A stretch of DNA of 64,000 nt from Liolophura sinensis. Lineage: Eukaryota > Mollusca > Polyplacophora > Chitonida > Chitonidae. The DNA is taken from assembly GCF_032854445.1 (NCBI RefSeq), contig NC_088295.1, positions 85,420,644 to 85,484,643 on the forward strand, given 5' to 3'. Both the position numbers and the translations under genes were made by a program. The notes under the pieces are model-generated. The model did not search any database. It was given only the letters and a program-made list of their open reading frames with translations, and was not told the DNA's origin. Positions 48,301-60,835 of this stretch are shown here, in pieces. Within the stretch, counting starts at the first letter, position 1. Each line of letters begins with the position of its first letter.

Positions 48301-50086
48301 TGACATGACACAGATCAAACCATACAACAGAGACAATGCAAAAAGAAACCATATTTGTACCAATCCTTCAAAGAATCGCCATTACTCTACAGAACCTTGA
48401 TCTTTTCTGACCTCAATTCCCTGAAGAGTTCCAACATACTCCAACTGCCACAGCTAGGGCAATGAATACAGTGGAATTCAGCTCATATATTTAAGCAAAT
48501 ATGGGCGAATTCTGTCAAGATGAGATGATTGAATTATGATTTATGAAGTCCAGATCAATGTGTGCCTGTGAAGCGAAAACAATTTCCATACATAGTTTCA
48601 AGAATGAATTAGGCTCCTGCACCAGCTTTCCGTCTGCCCACAAAGACAGTGAGCTGGCAAAGCAGTTGATTTGTGGCCAGAGTAGAAAGCAATCAAGACA
48701 TTGCTAGTTCTTCTGACTGATGCTATCTGAACACATTTGTGTGCACAGTGGGTGGCAGAGCCTGGAGATAAAGCCTCAGACTTAAATTCCAGCACCTGAT
48801 TTAAACTCACATGTTCATGTGGACAGACAAATGAGCTAAGTAGTATAATTGCTAAAACTGTGAAGGTATCATTAGGGAAAAAAGTCAAATTTACAAATTA
48901 CATCTTCGGTTATAAATGTGTTATTTTCCAAGCTATGACAATATTATTAAGACATATAAGGGTTACGAAATATTTCAAGTATCTAAAACTGTTCCTACAC
49001 AGACAGCTTTAAACGCAAGACCACAGTTTGATTAACCAGAAAATATTCCAGTATTTTAATCTCTTAACATATGAAGAAAAAACAACGAACCCTTTTTAAA
49101 AATATCAAAAAGTGGTATTTCTTTTAAAAGAAAATTAATATGGTTACTGTCCACTGACTCAGATATTGTATCAAGGTTCAAACACATCCAGTCCTCTGTA
49201 TGTTAACCAAGAGGTGTGGCCAAGATAAAGATGTCAGTTTCATATTTGCTTTTGTAACAGTCATCTCCCCCCAAAAAACCCATTAACACAGTTTTTTCCT
49301 CATCAAACTCCTATCATCTTGTCACTATTAGAAGCACGTGGCATTTGAGACACAAAAATGAAATCACACACATGAAATCCTGTTACGCCTTATTACAGGG
49401 CTGATTTTACAAAGTAGAGTCAATAAATATTCTACCATGGTGGCATTAGACAAGGGGTCACCCTTTGCCTTTGGCTCTTTCATTTGGTTTGAAGTAAAAG
49501 GCTCTATCTGTGGTAACAAGATCAGTTATCACCAGTCTGATGGCCACTCTTTCAAGACTGCACCAGTTAGTGATTTCACAGGCGCTGCTAATGACATTCT
49601 TATCTGCCCTGATATTACAGACTACTGAGACCAGGCCACCCACCAGGGGCCACAAAACAGCCCCCTCTAACAGTTGTAGTCCTTGATTTGTGTGTTTTCC
49701 TGTCTAACCTGCAGTTATGTCAGTGACACATAACAATCCCAGGCCCTGTCAGGGACCATCTAACAACAGATTACCAACAAGACTCAAATTTCAGCTCCAT
49801 ATATTTAAATAAACCAAAGTAACTTTAACTTTGTAACAGTTCATGAAAGATCCTCAATGAACGATAGTTAATATCAGAAAAATATATATTAGATAACAAC
49901 AATTTTTGCATCCATGGAAGTAATTTACATATACATGTAATCCATGTCAAATAATGAACCATCCTACATTAAAAGACTGAAAACGTAGCCTGAAAGAAAT
50001 ATGCATCAAACAGTCCTTTGCTTCAAATTTGCAGGTGCCAAATCATGGCAAAACCAGATCATCTTACTTTATGGTATAGACCAAAT

Positions 50087-50595
50087 AGACGAGTAAGCTG
50101 AAGGTGATAAATAACATAAGTAAAGCAGACAACAAAGAGTCGAGTAAGCTGAAGGTGATAAATAACATAAGTAAAGCAGACAACAAAGAGTCGAGTAAAC
50201 TGAAGGTGATAAATAACATAAGTAAAGCAGACAACAAAGAGTCGAGTACGCTGAAGGTGATAAATAACATAAGTAAAGCAGACAACAAAGAGTCGAGTAA
50301 GCTGAAGGTGATAAATAACATAAGTAAAGCAGACAACAAAGAGTCGAGTAAGCTGAAGGTGATAAATAACATAAGTAAAGCAGACAACAAAGAGTCGAGT
50401 AAGCTGAAGGTGATAAATAACATAAGTAAAGCAGACAACAAAGAGTTGAGTAAGCTGAAGGTGATAAATAACATAAGTAAAGCAGACAACAAAGAGTCGA
50501 GTAAGCTGAAGGTGATAAATAACATAAGTAAAGCAGACAACAAAGAGTCGAGTAAGCTGAAGGTGATAAATAACATAAATAAAGCAGACACTGCA
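50087..50595. repeat. 51-bp minisatellite, ten copies
   Basis: Ten head-to-tail units of 51 bp (GAGTAAGCTGAAGGTGATAA, then ATAACATAAGTAAAGCAGACAACAAAGAGTC in part), at least 95% alike by eye; first phase points are at 50091, 50142 and so on. Because 51 is a multiple of three, several frames on both strands stay open for over 500 bases; these are artefacts of the repeat. Low divergence suggests a young or homogenised array likely to vary in copy number. Confidence 0.97.
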
Positions 50596-51253
50596 AGCTA
50601 TGCAAACCATACAACAATGGAGCAGAGTCAGTCATGTCATCTCACACTTGTGGAGCTTAGGTAACAGGTAAGATATTATACTACAGGTAGATCTGTAAGG
50701 TCTTGGGAAGGTTAAGCACCAGTACACAGCCCATCTCTTGTCACCAACATAACACCGTTTGCTGCTAACACTCAAGCAGTATCACAGATAGGGCTGTTCA
50801 CACAGGATCTGGGTGGTCCTAGCAGACTGTCCTGTAACCATTCATATTTTCTTCAGCTCTGGTTTCTCATCAGCCTTGACTGAGGTTAGATCCTGCCTGA
50901 TACATTATTACACAATTGACTTAAGAAGTTAAAAGATGTTTGATATGGTCACAAAAATGTTCTATCCACAGATTATACCAAGACCATTGGACATAGCCTA
51001 GTATCTTAGACTGAGGAAATTTTAAAATTTGTAAACATTATAAAAAATTTGGAAAGATAGAGCTAGATCCTATAGCAAATTCAGACTTTCCTTTGAAAAT
51101 AAATGACAAATGCCTGCAAAATGGAAATGATTTTGAATCTGACCACAAGATTAATAAGTAACACATTTTATCTTTTGGTATTAAGGAAATTGATTTCACC
51201 TGTTAAGGAACGAGTAGGTATGACAAACAGTGGATATAAGAGAGTCCCAGCCG

Positions 51254-51314
51254 GCAAAAGACTTGAGAACACATGATTAAAGCCTGCAAGAGACTTGAGA
51301 ACACATGATTAAAC
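51254..51314. repeat. 32-bp direct duplication
   Basis: GACTTGAGAACACATGATTA occurs twice, 32 bases apart, with matching flanks; a simple tandem duplication. Confidence 0.85.
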
Positions 51315-52810
51315 TTACATCTCCTGGCATTAACAGCTGATTAAAATAAACTGGCAGTTTCACCAGTGGTGTCATATAAACATTGTGTGCTAGTCCACAC
51401 TGAAACCTGTAAATTATCTTGAAAAATCTTATCTAAACCAGCTCCCTTCAGTACAGTCAGCATACACTGAATCTTAGAGATTGTCAGACAAGCCAGGCTG
51501 TCAATCCCAGCTTCCCTTCTGAATTATCCCCACCTAATCTCCAAAATATCTTGAAAATCATCCAGAGCCTTTCCAAAAACACCCAGTAAAGGGATACACA
51601 TGCATGAAAAGACTGCTGACAGCTTTGATTATAAACTAGTAAACATTAGAGTTTGTTAATTCTTTGCTAGTTGAGGGGAGTCAAGGAGCTTAGCTGTCGG
51701 CTTAGATTTAGGATAAGGAGAGATTTAACCCAATAACCCTGGGAGGTCACATTTAGGATCTGTTGAGAGAAGGAAGAAGCTGTTTTGAGGTCTGCCTGGG
51801 ATACAGTATGTGCCCCAGTTAACCCACCAATAACCACTGCTTTAACAAGACTATACCACCTGAAACAAGGACAGGGTTACCACTGAGACCTGACACATTG
51901 CCTAACTACCCCCACAAGCTTTATGCCAGACTGAGTCACAGCCAGTTTAATACATAGGTTGCCCATGGACACACCCTCTTGAAAGTAGTAATGGTCATTA
52001 ACTATTTTCTGCTCTTGGCAAGACAACAATGTCATGTGGCTGATGCTCTGAGCTGAGAAAAATTTAATATCATTCCTTGTCAACATAGAGCAATATCCTG
52101 ACAATCACAAGTAGATTAAGTCTGTGAATTACCAAATATGTTTTCTGTGACAGACAAAAGGTTTGAAAGTTTGCCTGGAAGCTAGAGAAATAAGACAGAG
52201 AAGACAGATGTCTGGTTAGACTTGTAAAGACAGCAAACTCCAAAACATCATCTGCACAGCCTATGTTATGTATATCAACAGAGAATTGCTCATCTCACCA
52301 ATAATGATCTCTCTGGCAAAGATCCAACATTGGAAGACTTCTCATTTTCTTCATTTCAGACGGTTTTGGGAAACGTCAATTGCTTACATAAGATAAATTT
52401 CATATTCTTAATGTACTTCTGTGAAAATGTACAAATGTAGGCTTAAGGCTTCATTAGTGAAGGTGAGATAATGTATCTCTTCATTAAAATGTCACACACA
52501 GCATTTTGTTCCAATCTGGCTTTGAGAAATCCATATAAACATTTATTCTTTGCTTTACATGTGTGTAGAAATGGGAATTTTGCTGTCTGGTAGTAAGTGG
52601 CACACAAATGGACACAAATTGTAACATTTACATTTTTCTGACACGCAGTAGGTTGTAAAACTGTACAATATATAGATATAATAAAAAAGATATCAATTTT
52701 TTATCGATAAAATGAGTATAAGCAAAAAGCAAGATAACTTAAATGCAAGAGTACAGTTTTTCAATATAGGCACCATATTGAATGTCTATAGATGTGAAGT
52801 ATTAAAACAC

Positions 52811-52827
52811 ACATATATATATATATA
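52811..52827. repeat. AT microsatellite
   Basis: Short run of alternating A and T. Confidence 0.85.
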
Positions 52828-54090
52828 CTAGTATATGAACATATGTGTATATCTATCCTGCACATTCATAATGTACATTTATGCATAAGGTGAAGTCTTT
52901 AGATACCATATAGATGTACATGGCTGTATGTATATCTGCAAAGGAGTACATGCACAGAAAACTCATGTATCATGTGTGCATACTATGGTACACATACAGA
53001 CATCATGATGTATGGTAGCCTAGGAGGCTCGGATGTTGGGATGCAATCAAGACTACAGGCCACAATCATAATAAAAAAGCTAATTGACTGTGACAGGGTA
53101 GCAATTTCTAAGGAATGGTTGAGACAAGTGTTCTGGACGGTTAGTGGAAGCCATGGCAGGGCCGGCTGTTCATATGGAACTGTCTGGGGTTATAACAAGG
53201 TGAAAGCTAAACAACTGGTAATGGAGACAGTGGAGCGCTGAGGATATATCACAGACAATTACGATCAACATGTGTGTTGTTCCTATACAATGACACTGGG
53301 GAAGTGGAATGAGCTCAGTAAATGTCAACAGCAAAACATATGGGGAGTCAGGAGAACACAGTTCAACATATAAAGAAACATAATCATACGAGAGTTTGAG
53401 GGACCAATGATACAAGCACAAGGCTGACTCCTGGCTGAAAGCTTATACAATAGACAAACTGCTTTACTGCCTCCTCCCATAACTGCCACTGCCTCACAGG
53501 TTAATAAACAGCGGTCTGGCAACACTGTTGCTCTACAGTCAAGAGATTGAATGACTGGACAAGATGGTAAACTCAGCGAGACTACTTGAGAGGAATATCA
53601 GTGAATCTTGTTACTGAGATGTTACACAATTGGGAGTGCTGATTTGACTGCTGATATGTAGAGAGCCCTACAGCCCCCCTCCTGTCACAAACTGATCAGA
53701 ATTAAGATTCAACACATGGTATAACATTTATGTGGAAACGTCAAATCAAATCTTTCCACTGCGATATCATACAAAGCATATGAGCCTACTGGTAAATGCA
53801 TTATTGTCATAGATACTTTGTATGATAAAGTTTTAGGAAAAAGTTCTCCAGGATCACCATATCTTTCTATTTCAACAGGCATAAAACTATCTAGAACTGT
53901 CACAGGGAATAAATTTTCAGTGAAATTCAAAAAGGACAGGGAAAACAAACAATCTTCTTCAAAACTACTTTACTCAGCAAGTAAACTGCCCTATAAAATT
54001 TGACAGAAAATGTACCTCACCTAGCTAGCTTCTTGAGAAGGCAACTATCTGTGATGTCACACAGCCCTACCTGTTCTCAACCCTCCCTCT

Positions 54091-54105
54091 CCCCCCCCCC
54101 CCCCC
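54091..54105. repeat. Poly-C tract
   Basis: Run of 15 C in a C/T-rich setting; exact length may be a sequencing artefact. Confidence 0.9.
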
Positions 54106-54463
54106 GCCTCTAACGCCATCTCCCTCTGCGCACGTAATATACTGATGCAAATCTTCACTGCAGATGATCTAATCTTGCACTAAATTCATCTGATTTCTAA
54201 TGCAATAACATAAACAAAGGGGTAACATCTATACATACATGGCAGCTACAAATACCCAAGAAGAGGCCAGAAATGGCAACATCTTCTGTTACCAAATATC
54301 TAGAAATCAAACGCTTCAGTTTCTAAATTTACCTATTTTGAGATTTACCAGGGGAGACGAGTGTGGCAGACAAGGTTGGCCCTATAACACAAGGTATCAG
54401 GGGACTGGCAGGTCTGGGGATATAGCCTGCTGATTACCCCATACCACGTTCTGATATAACACA

Positions 54464-54484
54464 GCACACACACACGCACACACA
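54464..54484. repeat. CA microsatellite
   Basis: CACACACACA run interrupted by CG. Confidence 0.85.
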
Positions 54485-54929
54485 GAGGATATAACACACA
54501 TTTCTACCACTCCCTATACTGACTTATCTCGGTCCCTTGCAAATTGTAACATCCCCTGATATTGTATTGAACATGAGCAAATACACACCCAAAACAAGTA
54601 AATGTATCTCATTAAACACGTGAAGATTAAATTTTCATCATGGCCCCCCCCCAAAAAAGTACCAATTTTCTCACTCTTAATTTTATTACTTTATTTCATT
54701 GTTTACAAGACAAAAAAATCCATTAAAGAGAGTTTATCAATGACTTCTCTTCTAGTCACATCACGAAGATTGACTGACTTTTCCTTTATGACCTGTTCAC
54801 AAAAGGATGATTAATCCCTTTCCAGGACAAACTAACCCAAGCACTTGTCAGATCAGAGTATGTCATGGTTTAATTCAATCCCTCAGGTGTTAAACCTTAA
54901 ACTGTAAATGTAGATGTCATCAAGTGCTA

Positions 54930-54957
54930 CCCCCCCCCCCCCCCCACCCCCCACCCC
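54930..54957. repeat. Poly-C tract
   Basis: Run of 16 C, then two shorter C runs split by single A. The minus strand is a G-run with quadruplex potential. Confidence 0.9.
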
Positions 54958-55489
54958 TGAATGAAACAAGAACAACTGTCAAGTATTGAGAACTGAGCTT
55001 AATAATGAACACAGACAAAAGACAGATTCAGGTGAACTGCTCAATGAATCAGAACACAGAAGACAACAAAGCCACTGCCTCCAGTTATATGTTAACATAG
55101 TGCAGGCTATGCTATTACATATGATGTGAGATATGTTTTATGGTGATTGAGGTTTAGGTGATGACAGCAGAGCTGGGGAATATCTCCTACTCAGAAAACA
55201 TGGGCAGGCGGGGCGCTTTCTTATCATCCCCAGAGTCAAAGCAGTGTATGGATTAGACTCTGCACTCCATACATCTATAATATGCACATCTCCACTGATA
55301 TAACGAAGGCACAATTGGCACCAGATTATAGTCTTCATTCTCACTCTTACAGACCTCCATGACTTGTGGATAGCTAATATACAGATGACAATTCATCACA
55401 ATGGGAATGGAGGAGGATCTTATTCCTGAATTATTTGAAGATTCAACACTCGCTTATTATGCTGAGCTTACCAATAATTTCTGCAAAGT

Positions 55490-55606
55490 TCCATGATGCT
55501 GATGACGGTGTGGGAAGGTTAAGACTGACCTGGTTTCCACATTACCTTCATGGCTTTTTGCCTCCTCAGCAGGATCTCTAACCACTACGCCACGGTGGTG
55601 CGGCTA
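55490..55606 (-). mobile_element. tRNA-head fragment of another SINE
   Basis: On the minus strand the sequence starts GCACCACCGTGGCGTAGTGG then TTAGAGATCC, a clear tRNA A-box region of the kind that begins SINEs. Its middle does not match the family at 21754. No B box or tail identified, so it is probably truncated. Confidence 0.5.
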
Positions 55607-58600
55607 ATTTACCGTGAATTGGTGATGACCTAAGCACATGCACTCCTTCAAACTTACATATAGGCCCCTACTTAGTAAACATACATGTACCATCAGCCAA
55701 GCCAACGAAAATAAGCAACTTTTCATAAATTAATACGGTGAGCCAAAACAGTTCACAAATTTATGTTCCTCTTCAATGTGTGGCAGCATCCCCAAACCAA
55801 CTATGTAAATCACTTCCATAGACTTGACTGAAGCAATGGGATAAAAAACAAATTCAGAATGCTGGCAGTTTTTCAGGGTGATTATTTTTGCAGTAGAATG
55901 AAGCTTGGTTATTAAGGAGTTGTTTCTGTGAGTTAACCCAGTGTAAATCACTGGCTCATGTGATTGGACTTCCTAAGGGTAGTCAGTGTGAAATGAACCT
56001 CTCAGATTTTTGCTACAAGGACGCATCAGTTTAAAATTTCAACATATAAATCAGGCATGTAGAAATATCAGACAGCGTATCTGTGGGAAAAAGCCGACTC
56101 AAGGACCTCCAAAGAACTGAGGCAGGACTTACACCATATGAGATGCTAACTGGGTTTACATGTGCCAGCACATATCGGTCAGTCATCAAGGTTTGGGTCT
56201 GAGTAAAACCCATTTTGAATTTTGAACAGAAGGCAGTTGTGCATTTTCACTGAAATGTCTTTATTTCTACTACGTGTATTTGTTGCTGAAAGTATTGGGT
56301 ATTTTGTAATATTAATCTACAAGAATTACAATGTTTAAACAAAAGCAAATAAATGCTTAAAATTTTGACATAGATTTTGTTAGACTTGATTATGTTTTAT
56401 ACTATTGTGTCGGTGTAGTTGGCAATTCATCTTGAAAACAACCAGGAAGAAGAGGACATGGCAGTGGGTTGAAGGCTCATTACCATGGAGACACAGACAG
56501 CCAGAATGAGCTTACCTTCTATAACAAGCTTAGATTTACTATATGTTAACACAAGTCAGCCAATACACTCAAACTTCAATCAGTAATGTGCCAGGCTTAG
56601 CGAGCCATACCTATAATTTCAGCTCGGCTCAGCTCTATAGACTCATTAAGGAAAGTTATTATGGAAGCAATGGAGTTTGCTGAGACATTACAACCAGCTC
56701 TAATGGGGAAGCTGATGGTTTTCCTGCCTCTTAGACATATCTATCGCATGTAGATATAATTGGCTGATCCCAGGCTTAGGCTACAGAAGCTAAAGCCTAG
56801 ATTGATGGGATGATCCCTGAGGAAAGATTTCACTGTAGCAGTCAGTCCCCATCTCCCAAGCTGAGATTTAATAGGCTGCCATGTCAAGGGCTAATTTACC
56901 AGGGGACATAACTCTGGCCAAGGTAGTCATCTGATTCCGAGAGATGCCACAGGTACTCTAGTAATAGAATAACCTGTTTAATTTCACGCCCAGTGACAAA
57001 GATGTGGTCTCTTGATGGAGCTGTTAAACGAAACACTGTTGACAAGCAATAAAAACTTCCACAGGTCAAATAAACCACAAAGGTCAGTAAATGAATACCA
57101 CAGCAGCAATATCGTCCTTCACAGCATATCAGTTTTGCTTCAGTAACAATGGCAAAACTTCTACAACCACTGATTAAAACCAGTTGAAATAACAAGATAT
57201 TCATTTATAATAAAATGAAATATAGCTGATTCATCATGCCAGTACATAGTCACAGAAATTAAATCCAGTTATTGTTGGCTGGCTGAGCATGTACTGCGCT
57301 TGCAATAATAGGAAACAACGTGACATGACAACATGTAGATGAAGCCCCCTACTGGTCAGACTTGGCGAACAATGGAAGGTTGTGATGGTTACACCCTGGT
57401 GATCGGAGGCACTCCAATGGTGTACTGATATCAGCACTAGGAGGTGGAGGCCTACCCTATCCTGATCACCTATTGTTACTGAGTTAAGTGTAAACAGAGG
57501 GCAAACATTATGGCAAGACAAACCATTAAATACCCGCAGTGATACATTAAGTTCTTCCATCTGTAAACATACTCAGAGTTACATTCATAATGTGTGTTTC
57601 ACACAAGCCATGAAGAAGTGTTAAATGCTGATTAACAGAACGGCATGTCCCGTTAGGGATATCCCGGCCTATATTGGGATTTATCCTGACTACTAAATAA
57701 CACAGCCTTACAAAGAGTTCTGTGCCAAGTAAGAGATCTGGCATGCTGACAGTTAGCAAAACACAGTGGCTGACAAGAAACAAACTTAGCCTTTGCAAAA
57801 CAAGAATTGATTTTTCAGGAACTATGACAGGTATTTGAGAAGCTAATTAGCCATGAGAGCGATGTCTCTGGTAGATTGCTGACCCATCCATTCACTCACA
57901 TGGGCATAATTGGTCAAAAAATAAATTTGAGTTGCAGAGATATTTCAAGAACCTTCTGACTAATTACCACATTAAAGAAATAATAACAAGCTGATAAAAC
58001 CAGTGTACGCGAGTAAAAAAAGAAGAACTCGACAGTTATTCCTTTGGAGATTCAAATATCAATACTTTGGTTCGCATAAAGACTGGCTTTCGCCTAACAA
58101 AACAACAAAAAAATTTAACAAAAAAAACAAACAAAAAACAGACAGAACAGAGAAAAACTGGCATCAGAATAAATTCTCTGCACATAAATGAGATTACAGG
58201 AGTTCATTATCGCCATAAAGCTGACGTGTGAGAACTGTTGAAGCTTCTCATAACTGACACTTTCAAATAATTCGAAAGACGTTCGAAGAATGTAGGCCTA
58301 CTGATAAGAACATGAATTCCCTCTGCAAAGCTCCACAACCTTGCACACACACTTCTATACGTTTGTCTGCGACATGGCACTAAAAACATTTTTTTTTCAA
58401 ATGTTATGTGTAATTGTTTTTACCTGCAGCATGATGCAAGTTTGGTGAAACATTCAGCTGCAGCATCTAAAATGCTCTTCACTTATCATAACTGATACAC
58501 CCTAACAGGGACTGATGCATAAATCTAGATCGCATACCATTCATTTCAGATCATAAAAAGCCCGGAAAAGGTTGTGATATGTTATCAAAGTAGGTTAACA

Positions 58601-59924
58601 TTAGCAGTGATGACAGGCAGGTAATACAGTGGTTTTAACGTTCATGACAGAATATCTATATGCTTGCTCGGTATGTGATGACAGCCTAACTTACAGGTGA
58701 AGGCCTGGATATAAAAATATCCCACAGGTACTAATGATTGCAAAAAACACTAACATGATGCCGTTAACTCAGCTGGTATCTGTTTATGTGTTACTAAATG
58801 TTGAATCTCACGCAGGTATAACCAGGAAAACTTGTGAAGGAAAATTAATTTACAGTAATTATTCTCATAAAATGACAGATATGCTGAAGGTAAACATCAA
58901 GTTTATTGCTTCTGGACACGTACCATTGTCAGAATTTGACAGGTAGGTGGATGTGTCTTTATAATGACCTTAAGTTCAACATCTAACAAGGACGCACAAG
59001 TGATCTTGAACTAAACAGAATTGCAAAACAATCCATCGTCTTCGAATTGTTTTCCAGCACAACTGTTCAAAGTGGACGGTATAAATATCACAGAGATGGT
59101 CGTATCTGTATTTCGGTCTAGCAACGGGTTACACATACTGTTTTCGCCATTGTTTGCAAGAAAGCTTTCAGCAAAACCATACCTCAGCTTCCATTTATAA
59201 AGGCTTTCAAGTCACTTAGAAAATGGGACCACAAAAATTTTTGCCAGTCCTGTCATAAATGATTTCCTTCCTGCATGTAAGTGGTGAAATGCCAAGGTAC
59301 TTTGTCTTAGAGAGCCATAACCCCTCTTTGAAGACACGCTAATGAGCCTCAATATGAATTTCCACCTGAAGTTGAGGTTTAAAAGCTAAAAGCTCTGCTA
59401 AGATTTCTTAACATCCTAGGCTTCAGGCCAAATTACCCTCATTGTGGGAAAAACAGCCTAACAGTCATGCTCTACCTACACCTTACAGCCATACACACCT
59501 TTATCCTGGTCTTTCGCTTACTTTGTCCACAAAATTAGATACAGCAAGGCAGCTTGAGGCCAAATTTAGGATCGTGTGAAGACTTTTATCATGCCAGTGA
59601 CAGTTAAGTGTACACACATGTTACAGGCTGGCACCAATCTGAAGGAGTGAAAGAAACGCACAAAACCCAAGAGCCCAGTGTGTAAAATATCCCAGGCAAA
59701 GCACTAAACCTAACACCGATGTTACAAACAAGTAGCCAACATTATACTGTATTGGTCAGTTATAGAATAGATATATTCATTATACATGGGTCATAATTGT
59801 TGGTTTATACGTTGAGTACAAGACATTGTACATAACTGAAAACCCACCTTAACACTGACTGCAACACAGAGGAAGATAAAAGAAATTCTGATATTGGAAT
59901 CAAGAAAATAGATAGTGTACATTA

Positions 59925-60310
59925 TCTACATGAGAATCACGGCCTGTCATATTGTGGTACACCACAGTAACTGTGTACATTAGAATCATGATCTGCCATA
60001 TACTTCTGCAAATGTATACACAAGAATCACAATCTGCCTCATCCTGATAGTTAGTAATTTATTTGATTGGTGTACCATATACTTTAAATGAGTACACAAG
60101 AGCCACAATCTACAATATCATGATATACCATGTACTGTAAATGTGTGCACAAAAATCACAATCTGCCATACCATGATATAACATGTACTGTAAATGTGTG
60201 CACAAAAATCACAATCTGCCATACCATGATATAATATGTACTGTAAATGTGTACACAAGAATCACAATCTACCATATCGTGATATACCATGTACTGTAAA
60301 TGTGTACTGA
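59925..60310. repeat. 53-bp tandem array, degenerate at its left end
   Basis: Clear units start at 60131, 60184, 60237 and 60290 (TGTACTGTAAATGTGTGCAC, then AAAATCACAATCTGCCAT). More diverged units run back to about 59925. A short SINE-tail-like stretch (TTTATTTGATTGGTGT) lies in the diverged part near 60057. Confidence 0.88.
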
Positions 60311-60764
60311 GACACCTGACCCTCCCGAGCCACAAAAGGAGAAAGCTTCAGATTCAAAAGTCTGGAGTTTTCAACAGGGTTATTTCTGGAGTAGTTATTG
60401 CAGAGCCCTTGAAGCAGAAGCTGGAATTGGTGTGAACATAAACATGGTTATCTTATTTGGACTTTGCTGGATAATTAGCCGAGCTCAAGCTGATCAGAGG
60501 AAATTGACATACAGCAGGCGGATTCCTCATGAGAGTGAAGAGAGCCTCAAGGAGACAGGAGAGATGACGACCTGTACGTTCAGGAGACAGAAAAAGAGGA
60601 CTAGAGCCTGCTGGGTATTACAATCATCAGAGAAAAATGTCCAGCGATATATTTCACCCTTCCCACCTAATTATCTCCAGGCAGGAGGAAATTGAAAATA
60701 TTGGTCAATACTGGTAACTAGTTTAGAGACCGCTGACGAGTTAAAACTGAGTATGGAGGCAGCA

Positions 60765-60835
60765 GGTTAAGCTCCACGGGCCGCCTTCGGGCCTTCTTCG
60801 GGCCTCCACTGGGCCAGACTGCTATAGGGCCAGGG
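60765..60835. repeat. GC-rich block with CTTCGGGCC repeats
   Basis: Short GC-rich stretch in an AT-rich setting, with CTTCGGGCC twice, GGGCCGCC, and GGGCCAG twice. It can fold back on itself (GGGCC/GGCCC-type pairing). Function unknown. Confidence 0.55.

Noticed and set aside
48598-48888. Minus-strand frame with a signal-like start and PAN-like Cys spacing
   Set aside because: The frame starts at TTG, not ATG, with a stop just upstream; the Cys pattern is too short to assign a domain.
50059-50664. Long open frames on both strands (175-188 codons)
   Set aside because: They are the 51-bp minisatellite read in several frames; no domain, no splice context.
56896-57204. Minus-strand ATG frame with a signal-like start (MNILLFQLVLISG)
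   Set aside because: The only phase 1 donor near it (gttgta) is poor; no supporting evidence for a start exon.
57547-57798. Minus-strand hydrophobic frame with a gtaagg donor
   Set aside because: Start is TTG, and the donor leaves phase 0, which does not fit the phase 1 Ig1 exon.
60300-60695. 131-codon plus-strand frame with a short hydrophobic stretch
   Set aside because: Begins inside a tandem repeat and shows no known family.
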